Assembly: GCF_046773475.1 (NCBI RefSeq) | Contig: NZ_CP177239.1 | Coordinates: 186,001-250,000 of the forward strand | DNA length: 64,000 nt | From: Nitratireductor aquimarinus | GTDB taxonomy: Bacteria; Pseudomonadota; Alphaproteobacteria; Rhizobiales; Rhizobiaceae | Direction: 5' to 3' | Part shown: piece by piece, positions 52,257 to 59,687 of the stretch | How the letters are laid out: each line of letters starts with the position of its first letter | Position numbering within the stretch: position 1 is the first letter of the stretch | Program-made: the position numbers and the translations under genes | Notes under the pieces: generated by a model | What the model was told of the DNA's origin: nothing | Seen by the model: only the letters and a program-made list of their open reading frames with translations | The model's database searches: none

Positions 52257-52757
52257 ATGGCGGAATTCGACGAGGCCGCCCTTACCTGGCGACTGTTTCT
52301 GGTGACGTCTGGCATATGCCTTGTGCTGTTGGCCATAGGCTGGGTGACCTGTGAGCGCGCCGAGGAGAAGCCGCTGCTCGCCGTCCTGGGCGGTGGTTTC
52401 ACGATCGATCACAACTCTTCGGAAATTCACTACGATCTGGCGGTGCGGGAGATCCGTCATCTGCGCCACGGCATGATCATCGAGGCCGACTTCGAAGACC
52501 CTGCGGGCAATGGCTATTATGTGGTGCGCGAGCGCGTGCAGCGCTGGCGCAAGCGCTACAGCCTGCGTTCACCGCCCGTTTGCGGGGTGCGGGCGCGCAA
52601 GCGCTATCTCGTCATGCTGCGGGTTCTGAACGATCAGGGCGAGGAAGAGCTGTGGAGCGACATCATCTATGTGAGCAGCCATCTGGGCGAAGACGTGATG
52701 CCCGAGCCGCCCCTGACCACCTGGCCCGGCCGGGACCTCTCGCCGCACACGCGCTAG
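52257..52757 (+). CDS. hypothetical single-pass membrane protein
   Basis: A 166-aa product from ATG 52257, with GGAG at 52246-52249 seven bases upstream; ATG 52218 has no ribosome site. One membrane helix lies near the N-terminus (LFLVTSGICLVLLAIGWVTC). The rest is mostly beta-strand-like and basic (YYVVRERVQRWRKRYSLRSP, then KRYLVMLRVLNDQGEEELWS), probably a compact periplasmic or cytoplasmic beta domain. I do not recognise a family. Downstream is a noncoding inverted-repeat region. Confidence 0.7.
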   Translation: MAEFDEAALTWRLFLVTSGICLVLLAIGWVTCERAEEKPLLAVLGGGFTIDHNSSEIHYDLAVREIRHLRHGMIIEADFEDPAGNGYYVVRERVQRWRKRYSLRSPPVCGVRARKRYLVMLRVLNDQGEEELWSDIIYVSSHLGEDVMPEPPLTTWPGRDLSPHTR

Positions 52758-52803
52758 GGAGGGGGCGGACACCGGTTTCAATGCCCTGCTGCATTGATGT
52801 CTT

Positions 52804-52925
52804 GCGTGGTTCGACAGGCTCCCCATGAGGGAGGCCGGCTTTGCGTCAGAGGCTTGTTCCATGATGCTTCAGACGGGTTTTGCCGTCCCATACCCCACCC
52901 TCATGGTGAGCCTGTCGAACCACGC
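52804..52925. repeat. inverted repeat pair, 28-bp arms
   Basis: Arms 52804-52831 (GCGTGGTTCGACAGGCTC...) and 52898-52925 are reverse complements with one mismatch, 66 bases apart. The core GGTTCGACAGGCTCACCATG is a well-known type of bacterial intergenic repeat. It fills most of the gap 52758-53031, in which I see no gene. Confidence 0.8.
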
Positions 52926-53031
52926 ACAACACTGTTGCAACGGGTTTGGGCACGAATGGCGTGAGCGATCCTGCTGCCTCCGGTGTGATTGCAGCCTGTT
53001 CATTTCGGGCCGAATCTGCTTTCTGGACGGC

Positions 53032-54159
53032 ATGGAATTCTCCCCGCAACAGGATGCAGCGCTTAACGCTGTGGCGAGCTGGCTCAAGGCCGGTCAGACC
53101 CAGGTTTTCCGTCTGTTCGGCTACGCCGGAACGGGCAAGACCACGCTGGCGCGCTATTTCGCAGAGCATGTCGATGGCGAGGTGCAGTTCGCCGCGTTCA
53201 CCGGCAAGGCCGCGCAGGTGCTGCGCTCGCGCGGCGCCAAGAATGCCCGCACCATCCATTCGCTGATCTATCGCCCGCGCGGCGAGGAAGAGGTGGAAGA
53301 CGAGGTGACGGGACGCACCTCCATGTCGCCCACCTTCTCGCTCAACCGCCAGAGCCCCATCGCCAAGGCTGCGATGGTGATCATCGATGAATGCTCCATG
53401 GTGGATGAGGCGCTTGGCCGCGACCTCCTGTCCTTCGGCACGCCGATTCTCGTTCTGGGCGATCCCGGCCAGCTTCCGCCGATCTCCGGTGGCGGGTTCT
53501 TCACCGAGCATGAGCCGGACCATCTCCTGACCGAAATCCACCGGCAGGCGCGCGACAATCCCATCATCCAGCTTGCGCTCGATGTGCGCGAGGGGCGGGA
53601 TATCTCCTATGGGGATTATGGTGCGGCCAGGGTCATTTCAAAGGCCGAGGTCGATCAGGATCTGGTGCTTTCTGCCGATCAGGTGCTTGTCGGTACCAAC
53701 CGCACGCGCCGCCGCTACAATCAGCGCCTGCGCGAGCTGAAGGGGTTCGACGCCGACTATCCGCAGGCCGGCGACAAGCTGGTGTGTCTGCGCAACGATC
53801 CCGCCAAGGGGCTGTTGAACGGCTCGCTGTGGAAGGTGATGACCTCGTCGCGCGAGACCGTGAAGCCGGGCATCAACCTTCTGGTCTCGCCCGAAGAGGA
53901 TGATCCCGATCGCGGCGTGGCCAAGATCAAGCTTTTAAAGGCGGCGTTCGAGGATCCCACGGCGGAAATTCCGTGGCAGACCAAGAAGCGTTACGACGAT
54001 TTCGACTATGGCTACGCGCTGACCGTGCACAAGGCGCAGGGTTCGCAGTGGGATGAGGTGGTGCTCTTTGATGAGAGCTATGCCTTCCGCGACACGCGCC
54101 AGCGCTGGCTCTACACGGCCATCACCCGTGCCTCCGAGCGCCTGACCATCGTGCGCTAA
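53032..54159 (+). CDS. RecD-like superfamily 1 DNA helicase
   Basis: ATP-dependent 5'-3' helicase of the RecD/Dda type, 375 aa from ATG 53032 (MEFSPQQDAALNAVASWLKA). Motifs: Q-motif region, Walker A FGYAGTGKTTLARYFAEH, motif II MVIIDECSMVDEALGRDLL, motif III VLGDPGQLPPISGGGFF, and the C-terminal YALTVHKAQGSQWDEVVLFD and YTAITRASERLTIV. It is about half the size of RecD2 and lacks the N-terminal domain, so a stand-alone accessory helicase. The upstream open frame is repeat sequence, not coding. Confidence 0.9.
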   Translation: MEFSPQQDAALNAVASWLKAGQTQVFRLFGYAGTGKTTLARYFAEHVDGEVQFAAFTGKAAQVLRSRGAKNARTIHSLIYRPRGEEEVEDEVTGRTSMSPTFSLNRQSPIAKAAMVIIDECSMVDEALGRDLLSFGTPILVLGDPGQLPPISGGGFFTEHEPDHLLTEIHRQARDNPIIQLALDVREGRDISYGDYGAARVISKAEVDQDLVLSADQVLVGTNRTRRRYNQRLRELKGFDADYPQAGDKLVCLRNDPAKGLLNGSLWKVMTSSRETVKPGINLLVSPEEDDPDRGVAKIKLLKAAFEDPTAEIPWQTKKRYDDFDYGYALTVHKAQGSQWDEVVLFDESYAFRDTRQRWLYTAITRASERLTIVR

Positions 54160-54260
54160 AGCATTTTGCAGCCGGATGCGTCCATCCGGCGTCGCACAAA
54201 TGCGGGAAATCAAAGAGCATTTTGCAGCCGGATGTGCGCATCCGGCGCAGCACAAATGCG
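54160..54260 (+). repeat. tandem 45-bp repeat, two copies
   Basis: Copies at 54160-54204 and 54216-54260 share AGCATTTTGCAGCCGGATG and end GCACAAATGCG, with a CCGGATG...CATCCGG hairpin inside. They start at the stop of the helicase gene (the first base is shared with the codon region's edge). The hairpins could end transcription. Not related to the composite repeat, though similar in design. Confidence 0.75.
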
Positions 54261-54282
54261 ATAGGGCACTGGCCAATGCCGG

Positions 54283-54690
54283 TCAGCCCGGCGGCGGGGC
54301 TGGTTCCGCGCCCAGCCAATTCCAGGCGTCCTCCACCTTCTCATAGGGAAAATACTCCATCTCCATGGAGAAGAACGGACGGAAAAAGGCGATGGTCGTG
54401 CCCATCCAGGCCGGTCCGCCGGCCACTGCATATTTGCGGATGTGCTTCAGTGCGTTGGTCTTGCCGATCATCGTCTGTTCCTTGAAGGCGGCATGCCAGT
54501 CGAAGCCTTCATAGTCGTGAATGATGACCAGCACGTCGATCTTGTCGTGCACTTCATAAGCGCCTTCGAGAAGACCGTAGAGGTTTTCCATGTCGGCTGC
54601 CGTGATGTGGCCGACGATCTCGAAGGCATAGGCGTCGTCGCGGTCTGTCTCGATGCGCCGCACATTGGGGGGATTGTCGTTGACGGTCAT
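54283..54690 (-). CDS. STAS/SpoIIAA-like (SEC14-type) domain protein
   Basis: A 135-aa cytoplasmic protein resembling SpoIIAA-like proteins: IVGHITAADMENLYGLLEGA then KIDVLVIIHDYEGFDWHAAF and a Trp/Phe-rich C-terminal half (AWMGTTIAFFRPFFSMEMEY). Such proteins adopt a STAS-like fold and may bind lipids or small ligands; role unknown. Divergent from pdxJ, with about 145 bases between the starts. Confidence 0.82.
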   Translation of the reverse strand: MTVNDNPPNVRRIETDRDDAYAFEIVGHITAADMENLYGLLEGAYEVHDKIDVLVIIHDYEGFDWHAAFKEQTMIGKTNALKHIRKYAVAGGPAWMGTTIAFFRPFFSMEMEYFPYEKVEDAWNWLGAEPAPPPG

Positions 54691-54835
54691 GGTCTGCTCC
54701 TGACGCTTTCCGGCTTGCCTCTATCGACCCGGCTTGTCTGTATCGACAACGCGATCTGGGCCTGTCCGTTCCGACCCGAACGCGGTATGGAGCGATGGTA
54801 ACGCATCGAGCGCAACAGAAAAGCGGGACGCAACA

Positions 54836-55576
54836 ATGCCGGCAAAACTCTCCGTCAATCTCAACGCTGTCGCCATGCTGCGCAACCGGCGCGATCTGCC
54901 ATGGCCGAGCGTGATCGGGCTTGGCCGCATCGCGCTTCAAGCGGGCGCCTGCGGGCTGACCGTGCATCCGCGCCCCGACCAGCGCCATATCCGCTTTTCC
55001 GACCTGCCGGAGATCCGCGCGCTGCTCGATGACGAGTTTCCCGGCCGCGAGTTCAACATCGAGGGCTTTCCCACCGAGGAATTCCTGGCGCTCGTCGAAG
55101 AGCATCAGCCCGAACAGGTGACGCTGGTGCCCGACGATCCGGCACAGGCCACCTCCGACCATGGCTGGGACTTTGCCGGGCAGGGCGGTTTTCTAAAACC
55201 CGTCATCGCGCGGCTCAAGAAGCAGGGCTTTCGCGTTTCGCTTTTCGCAGACCCCGATCCCGATCAGGTGCCGGCGGCGGCAGTACTCGGGGCGGACCGT
55301 ATCGAGCTCTACACCGGCCCTTATGGCGGTTGCCATGATGATTCCGCAAAGGCCGCTATCGAACTGGAAAAGCTCGGCAAAACGGCGGACGCCGCTGCCG
55401 CGCACGGGCTCGGCGTCAATGCCGGTCACGATTTGACGGTGGCGAACCTTCCGGCCCTTGCGCGCCGCATGCCGGAACTCTGCGAGGTTTCCATTGGCCA
55501 CGGTCTCACCGCCGACGCGCTGGAATACGGCATGGCGGAAACCGTGCGCCGCTTCATCCGCGCCTGCGAGGGCTGA
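54836..55576 (+). CDS. pdxJ: pyridoxine 5'-phosphate synthase
   Basis: TIM-barrel enzyme of the DXP-dependent vitamin B6 pathway, joining 3-amino-2-oxopropyl phosphate and deoxyxylulose 5-phosphate. From ATG 54836 the product has 246 aa, starting MPAKLSVNLNAVAMLRNRR. Typical motifs are LTVHPRPDQRHIRFSDL, EFNIEGFP, VTLVPDDPAQATSDHGWDF and GLGVNAGHDLT. An in-frame start 102 bases upstream is not conserved. Complete. Confidence 0.95.
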   Translation: MPAKLSVNLNAVAMLRNRRDLPWPSVIGLGRIALQAGACGLTVHPRPDQRHIRFSDLPEIRALLDDEFPGREFNIEGFPTEEFLALVEEHQPEQVTLVPDDPAQATSDHGWDFAGQGGFLKPVIARLKKQGFRVSLFADPDPDQVPAAAVLGADRIELYTGPYGGCHDDSAKAAIELEKLGKTADAAAAHGLGVNAGHDLTVANLPALARRMPELCEVSIGHGLTADALEYGMAETVRRFIRACEG

Positions 55577-55691
55577 TCCACCTCCAAATCGCCCGCAAAT
55601 GGTCACGGCATTGCCCAGACCGTTAACGCGCATGGACAGGGTTTCTTAGGATTCCCTGACCTATGCATGGGGTGGGTTTTGAGGTGTTTTC

Positions 55692-56273
55692 ATGCGTATC
55701 GTTGCAGTGACCGTGCTGCTCGCGCTGGCGTTGGCAGGCTGTGCCTCGACGCCGCGCAGCATCAACAATGTTTGTACCGTGTTCGACCAGAAGCAGAGCT
55801 TTTTCGGCGGCTGGTATACGCAGGCCAAGCGCGCCGAGCGCAAATATGGCGTGCCGGCGGAAGTGCTGATGGCCACCATCCGCATCGAATCCGGCTTCGA
55901 CGCCGATGCACGCCCGCCGCGCCGCAAGCTGCTCGGCTTCATTCCGTGGAAGCGCGCCTCCAGCGCCTATGGCTATTCGCAGGCGCTTGATGGCACCTGG
56001 CAGCGCTACAAGCGCGAGACCGGCAATATGATGGCGCGGCGCAGCAGCTTCGCCGATGCGGTGGATTTCGTCGGCTGGTATCACCAGACCAGCAACCGCA
56101 CCAACGGCGTGGCGCTCAACGACGCCTACAGCCTTTACCTGAACTATTATGCCGGCCATGCGGGCTATCGGCGCGGCGTATGGCGCAACAATCCGCAGAT
56201 GCAGAAATCCGCCCGCAAGGCGGCCACCATGTCCAGCAATTACGGCCGCCAGATGCGCCAGTGCGGGCGCTGA
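55692..56273 (+). CDS. lytic transglycosylase SLT-domain lipoprotein
   Basis: A 193-aa lipoprotein with signal peptide and lipobox ALAGC (Cys about 17). The SLT domain follows: KYGVPAEVLMATIRIESGFD with the catalytic Glu about 66, then SAYGYSQALDGTWQRYKRET and NYYAGHAGYRRGVWRN. It probably cleaves peptidoglycan glycan strands at the outer membrane, like EmtA-type enzymes. It is followed by the large palindromic repeat array. Confidence 0.9.
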   Translation: MRIVAVTVLLALALAGCASTPRSINNVCTVFDQKQSFFGGWYTQAKRAERKYGVPAEVLMATIRIESGFDADARPPRRKLLGFIPWKRASSAYGYSQALDGTWQRYKRETGNMMARRSSFADAVDFVGWYHQTSNRTNGVALNDAYSLYLNYYAGHAGYRRGVWRNNPQMQKSARKAATMSSNYGRQMRQCGR

Positions 56274-56366
56274 ACGACCTGCTTCCAGCGGTCTCCACTC
56301 TTCATTGCATAGCGAAACGCTCTCATTCATTCTTCTTGGACAATTGCGGGCGCCGACTTTGAAGCC

Positions 56367-56822
56367 CCTTCTCCCCGCGCGCGGGGAGAAGGTGAGGATG
56401 AGGGGCGGGCGCCAGGTTCTGCGAACCCGCAAATGGCGAGACTTTTATGCGCCGCGTCAGCCCCTCATCCCCCTGCCGGGACCTTCTCCCCGCGCGCGGG
56501 GAGAAGGAGGCTGCCCGACCGTCCCGCCCAACGGCCCAATGCCGCACGCCGTTAAACGACCAGGCCCCACCGTCAAGGCCCCTTTCTCCCCACGCGCGGG
56601 GAGAAGGAGGCTGCCCGACCGTCCCGCCCAACCGCCCAATGCCGCACGCCGTCAAACGACCAGGCCCCACCGTCAAGGCCCCCTTCTCCCCGCAAGCGGG
56701 GAGAAGGTGAGGATGAGGGGCGGGCGCCAGGTTCTGCGAACCCACAAATGGCGAGACTTTCATGCGCCGCGTCAGCCCCTCATCCCCCTGCCGGGACCTT
56801 CTCCCCGCGCGCGGGGAGAAGG
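56367..56822. repeat. symmetric A-B-B-A array of palindromic repeats
   Basis: Five copies of a 26-27-base palindrome (CCTTCTCCCCGCG...GGGGAGAAGG) start at 56367, 56482, 56581, 56682 and 56797. Spacing is 115, about 100, 100, 115. The two outer intervals are near-identical (A), each carrying GGTGAGGATGAGGGGCGGGC and later CCCCTCATCC; the two inner ones are near-identical (B), each starting AGGCTGCCCGACCGTCC. The array is noncoding and lies in the 796-base gap 56274-57069, where I see no gene; 56823-57027 is unremarkable. Confidence 0.9.
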
Positions 56823-57027
56823 AAGCTGTCATCCATGTGGAGCGCTTCCGCTTTTCCTGAAAAGCTCATAGCCAGAGCCCGGCCTGACCGCCTGTCTTCA
56901 TCGCTGGGCCCCGTATCCGCCGGATGCGGGGCCGATGCCGTTTCGCAGGGCCGGGCGGGCGAGGGGCGCAATCTCCCCGGACCCTGTGGCAAAGCGGCTT
57001 GCATTTTGTTTTTCCCTATGACAGAAC

Positions 57028-57043
57028 CGTACCGTACGGTACG
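57028..57043. promoter_or_regulatory. 16-bp perfect palindrome upstream of tetR-ilvC
   Basis: CGTACCGTACGGTACG is fully self-complementary and lies 26 bases before the tetR start. Adjacent GTACCGT-like words extend it. This is the expected form and position of a TetR-type autoregulatory operator, and it would also govern ilvC, which follows tetR after 49 bases. Confidence 0.65.
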
Positions 57044-57069
57044 ATCCGTAAACGGGAACAGAGACCTTC

Positions 57070-57729
57070 GTGCGCCACATGTCGGAAATGCAGGATACAT
57101 TCACACCGCGCCAGCGCGCGGTTCTGGACAAGGCGCTGGGCCTCCTGCTGGAAGGCGGCGAGCGCGCGCTGACGACCGCCGGGCTGGCGCGCGCGGCCAA
57201 CTGCTCCAAGGAAAGCCTCTACAAATGGTTCGGAGACCGCGACGGTCTTCTGGCGGCCATGATCTCCCATCAGGCGAGCAAGGTGCGCGCCCAGATCGAC
57301 GGCGGCGAGCGGCTGGATCTTGGCCGGTTCCGCACGCATCTGGTGGATTTCGCAAATGACCTCTTGCAGGTTCTCGGTGGAGATGTATCGCTGGCGCTTA
57401 ACCGGTTGGCCATTGGACAGGCGAGCCGGGAAGGTAGCCGGCTTGGCGCGCTTCTTATTGAGCGGGGTCGGCATGGTATTGATAAACGCGCCGGCGCGCT
57501 TTTGGAGGCCGGCAGGCAGCGCGGCCTTATTGCCTATCACGACCGCGAAACTGCCTATCACACATTATACGGCCTGATCGTGCGCGACCTTCATGTGCGC
57601 ATGCTTCTGGGCGAGGCCGGTGTGCGCCGGCCTGAACATTACGCCGTCCTTGCAGAAGAGGCGGTGGACCAGTTTTTCGTGCTTTTCGGGGTGCGGAAAA
57701 ACGAGACGACCGGCCGCGACAGCGTCTAA
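57070..57729 (+). CDS. TetR/AcrR family regulator linked to ilvC
   Basis: A 219-aa regulator from GTG 57070 (AGAGA five bases upstream); ATG 57079 and 57088 are alternatives. The N-terminal HTH is clear: ALTTAGLARAANCSKESLYK followed by WFGDRDGLLAAM. The C-terminal domain has a TetR_C-like ligand-binding composition. The palindrome at 57028 is the likely operator. Placement directly ahead of ilvC suggests control of branched-chain amino acid synthesis, but this is inference; an unrelated target is possible. Confidence 0.88.
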   Translation: MRHMSEMQDTFTPRQRAVLDKALGLLLEGGERALTTAGLARAANCSKESLYKWFGDRDGLLAAMISHQASKVRAQIDGGERLDLGRFRTHLVDFANDLLQVLGGDVSLALNRLAIGQASREGSRLGALLIERGRHGIDKRAGALLEAGRQRGLIAYHDRETAYHTLYGLIVRDLHVRMLLGEAGVRRPEHYAVLAEEAVDQFFVLFGVRKNETTGRDSV

Positions 57730-57778
57730 GGCGGTCGAAGGTGAACAACAGTCAGTTGGATCAGGAAAGGAATTGAGT

Positions 57779-58798
57779 ATGCGGGTGTATTATGATCGCG
57801 ATGCCGATCTCAATCTCATCAAGAGCAAGAAGGTCGCCATTATCGGTTATGGCAGCCAGGGGCGCGCGCACGCGCTGAACCTGAAGGATTCCGGCGCCAA
57901 GGAAATCGCCGTGGCGCTGCGTCCGGGTTCTGCAACCGCCAAGAAGGTCGAGGCCGATGGCCTCAAGGTGATGTCGGTGGCCGAGGCTGCTGCATGGGCC
58001 GACCTGATGATGATGGCCACGCCCGACGAGCTGCAGGCCGGCATCTACAATTCCGAGATCGCGCCGAACATCCGCGACGGTGCGGCCATTGCCTTCGCGC
58101 ACGGCCTCAACGTGCATTTCGGCCTGATCGAGCCGAAGAAGACCGTCGACGTGCTGATGGTCGCGCCGAAGGGCCCGGGCCACACCGTGCGCGGCGAATA
58201 TGAGAAGGGCGGCGGCGTGCCGTGCCTGGTCGCCGTTCACCAGGACGCTTCCGGCAATGCGCTGGACCTCGGCCTGTCCTACGCCTGCGGCGTTGGCGGC
58301 GGCCGTTCGGGCATCATCGAGACCACGTTCCGCGAAGAGTGCGAGACGGATCTGTTCGGTGAGCAGGTCGTTCTGTGCGGCGGTCTGGTCGAGCTCATCC
58401 GCGCCGGCTTCGAGACGCTGGTCGAGGGCGGTTACGCTCCCGAAATGGCCTATTTCGAGTGTCTGCACGAAGTGAAGCTGATCGTCGACCTCATCTATGA
58501 GGGCGGCATTGCCAACATGAACTACTCGATCTCCAACACCGCAGAGTGGGGCGAGTATGTCACGGGCCCGCGCATCATCACGGCAGAGACCAAGGCAGAG
58601 ATGAAGCGCGTTCTGCACGACATCCAGTCCGGCCGTTTCACCACCGAGTGGATGCAGGAGTGGCACGCAGGTGCGGCCCGCTTCAAGGCGACCCGTCGCC
58701 TGAACGACGAGCATCCGATCGAGGAAGTTGGCGAGAAGCTGCGCGGCATGATGCCGTGGATCTCCAAGAACAAGCTGGTGGACAAGGAAAAGAACTGA
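57779..58798 (+). CDS. ilvC: ketol-acid reductoisomerase
   Basis: Converts acetolactate products of IlvBN to dihydroxy-acids, using NADPH and Mg2+. The 339-aa class I enzyme starts at ATG 57779 behind AGGAAAGG: MRVYYDRDADLNLIKSKKVA. Motifs are IIGYGSQGRAHALNLKDSG (Rossmann), MVAPKGPGHTVRGEYEKGGG, and the metal-binding ETTFREECETDLFGEQ and FECLHEVKLIVDLIYEGG. A perfect terminator follows at 58821, so the unit is probably tetR-ilvC. Confidence 0.97.
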   Translation: MRVYYDRDADLNLIKSKKVAIIGYGSQGRAHALNLKDSGAKEIAVALRPGSATAKKVEADGLKVMSVAEAAAWADLMMMATPDELQAGIYNSEIAPNIRDGAAIAFAHGLNVHFGLIEPKKTVDVLMVAPKGPGHTVRGEYEKGGGVPCLVAVHQDASGNALDLGLSYACGVGGGRSGIIETTFREECETDLFGEQVVLCGGLVELIRAGFETLVEGGYAPEMAYFECLHEVKLIVDLIYEGGIANMNYSISNTAEWGEYVTGPRIITAETKAEMKRVLHDIQSGRFTTEWMQEWHAGAARFKATRRLNDEHPIEEVGEKLRGMMPWISKNKLVDKEKN

Positions 58799-58820
58799 TC
58801 TTTTCCAAAGTCACAGAGAG

Positions 58821-58853
58821 AAGGCCGCGGCATCGCCCGCGGCCTTTTTCTTT
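58821..58853 (+). terminator. intrinsic terminator after ilvC
   Basis: Ten-bp perfect stem AAGGCCGCGG (58821-58830) / CCGCGGCCTT (58837-58846), loop CATCGC, then a T-run TTTTTCTTTG. The following 58854-59048 holds nothing I recognise. Confidence 0.92.
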
Positions 58854-59048
58854 GCCGGTCTTCCGCCTGCCTGTCCCGCGATGAAACAGGTTTCTGGCAC
58901 GGTTTTCGCTGCATAACCCGTAAGTACCGCAAGAACCGCATGGGCCTCCTGCCGCCGGTCAGGCGCGCCTGATGGGCATGGAGGTGAACGGGCATGGAGG
59001 CGAAAAGCCAGCCGCGCCTGCGGGCGTGGGGGAGGCCAGGAGGCGAGG

Positions 59049-59369
59049 ATGATGTCGGACGTGAAAAGGCCCGTGGGCGAAAGACATGTAGGCGGAAAAC
59101 CGGCGCACGCAGGCAGCCCGTTTCCCTCAGACCGCCGCGCGGCCGGGCGCGAGGATGCGACGCGTCACGCGAGGCTCTTCTGGAACCATGGCGGCTGCAT
59201 GCTTCTGGGCGTCGTTCTGGACCAGAACGCGCACGGCGCCCGCATCCGCTTCGGCGACATCTGCGCCGTGCCGGATGCCTTCTACATCGAGATAGAAGGG
59301 AGCGACCGCGTCCGCCCGGCGGTCATCCGCTGGCGGAGCCTGACGGAGATCGGCGTGGCGTTTGAGTGA
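59049..59369 (+). CDS. PilZ-like domain protein
   Basis: A 106-aa protein from ATG 59049, behind a strong AGGAGGCGAGG. It begins MMSDVKRPVGERHVGGKPAH; the C-terminal half (HARLFWNHGGCMLLGVVLDQ, then NAHGARIRFGDIC and VRPAVIRWRSLTEIGVAFE) follows the PilZ pattern, with the typical (D/N)xSxxG-type segment replaced by DQNAHGAR. The N-terminal RxxxR of c-di-GMP-binding PilZ proteins may be DRRAAGRED. It could be an effector for the two diguanylate cyclases in this window, but that is inferred only from family. Confidence 0.75.
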   Translation: MMSDVKRPVGERHVGGKPAHAGSPFPSDRRAAGREDATRHARLFWNHGGCMLLGVVLDQNAHGARIRFGDICAVPDAFYIEIEGSDRVRPAVIRWRSLTEIGVAFE

Positions 59370-59687
59370 GGGGGCGGGCTGGCGACCAATTTGGGGAGGC
59401 GGTCATTTGGGCCCCGACTGCACTTTTGCGGCAACGCGGCTCCTGCTGTGCCGTTCGCTGCAGAGTGCGCAAATGACCGAGATGCGCACATAGGAAATAT
59501 GCCACTTGGAGAATGTGAACCTTTCTCATGAGATGACTTGGCAGACGACTAATCATCCAGAATGGTTTGATACAAGTTGACATTATCTCTTCAGTAGCGC
59601 CACGTTGATTGCGTTCGGGCTTCCAGGTTTTGGTGCGCACGGTAAGAACATAAGTGCTTGATTTTTAATATAAATTCCAGAGGGCAC
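59370..59687. other. intergenic boundary before KAP gene, with inverted repeat
   Basis: 318 bases without a supported gene. The sequence shifts here from the GC-rich style of the left neighbour to a more AT-rich style that continues into the KAP gene. A perfect 10-base inverted repeat, CGGTCATTTG (59400-59409) / CAAATGACCG (59470-59479), lies at the boundary. No tRNA or clear att site seen. Confidence 0.4.

Noticed and set aside
52825..53031. 69-codon N-terminal extension of the RecD-like helicase
   Set aside because: The extension crosses the inverted repeat and translates into Cys/Ser-rich sequence without helicase character; ATG 53032 starts the domain cleanly.
56323..56832. Open frames on both strands in the repeat array, and a CRISPR reading
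   Set aside because: Frames are created by GC-rich palindromes. CRISPR is excluded because the intervals are duplicated rather than unique, spacing is about 100-115 bases and no cas genes are present.
59323..59640. 105-codon minus-strand frame before the KAP gene
   Set aside because: Overlaps the PilZ-like gene end, has no ribosome site and unnatural composition; the plus-strand reading is better supported.
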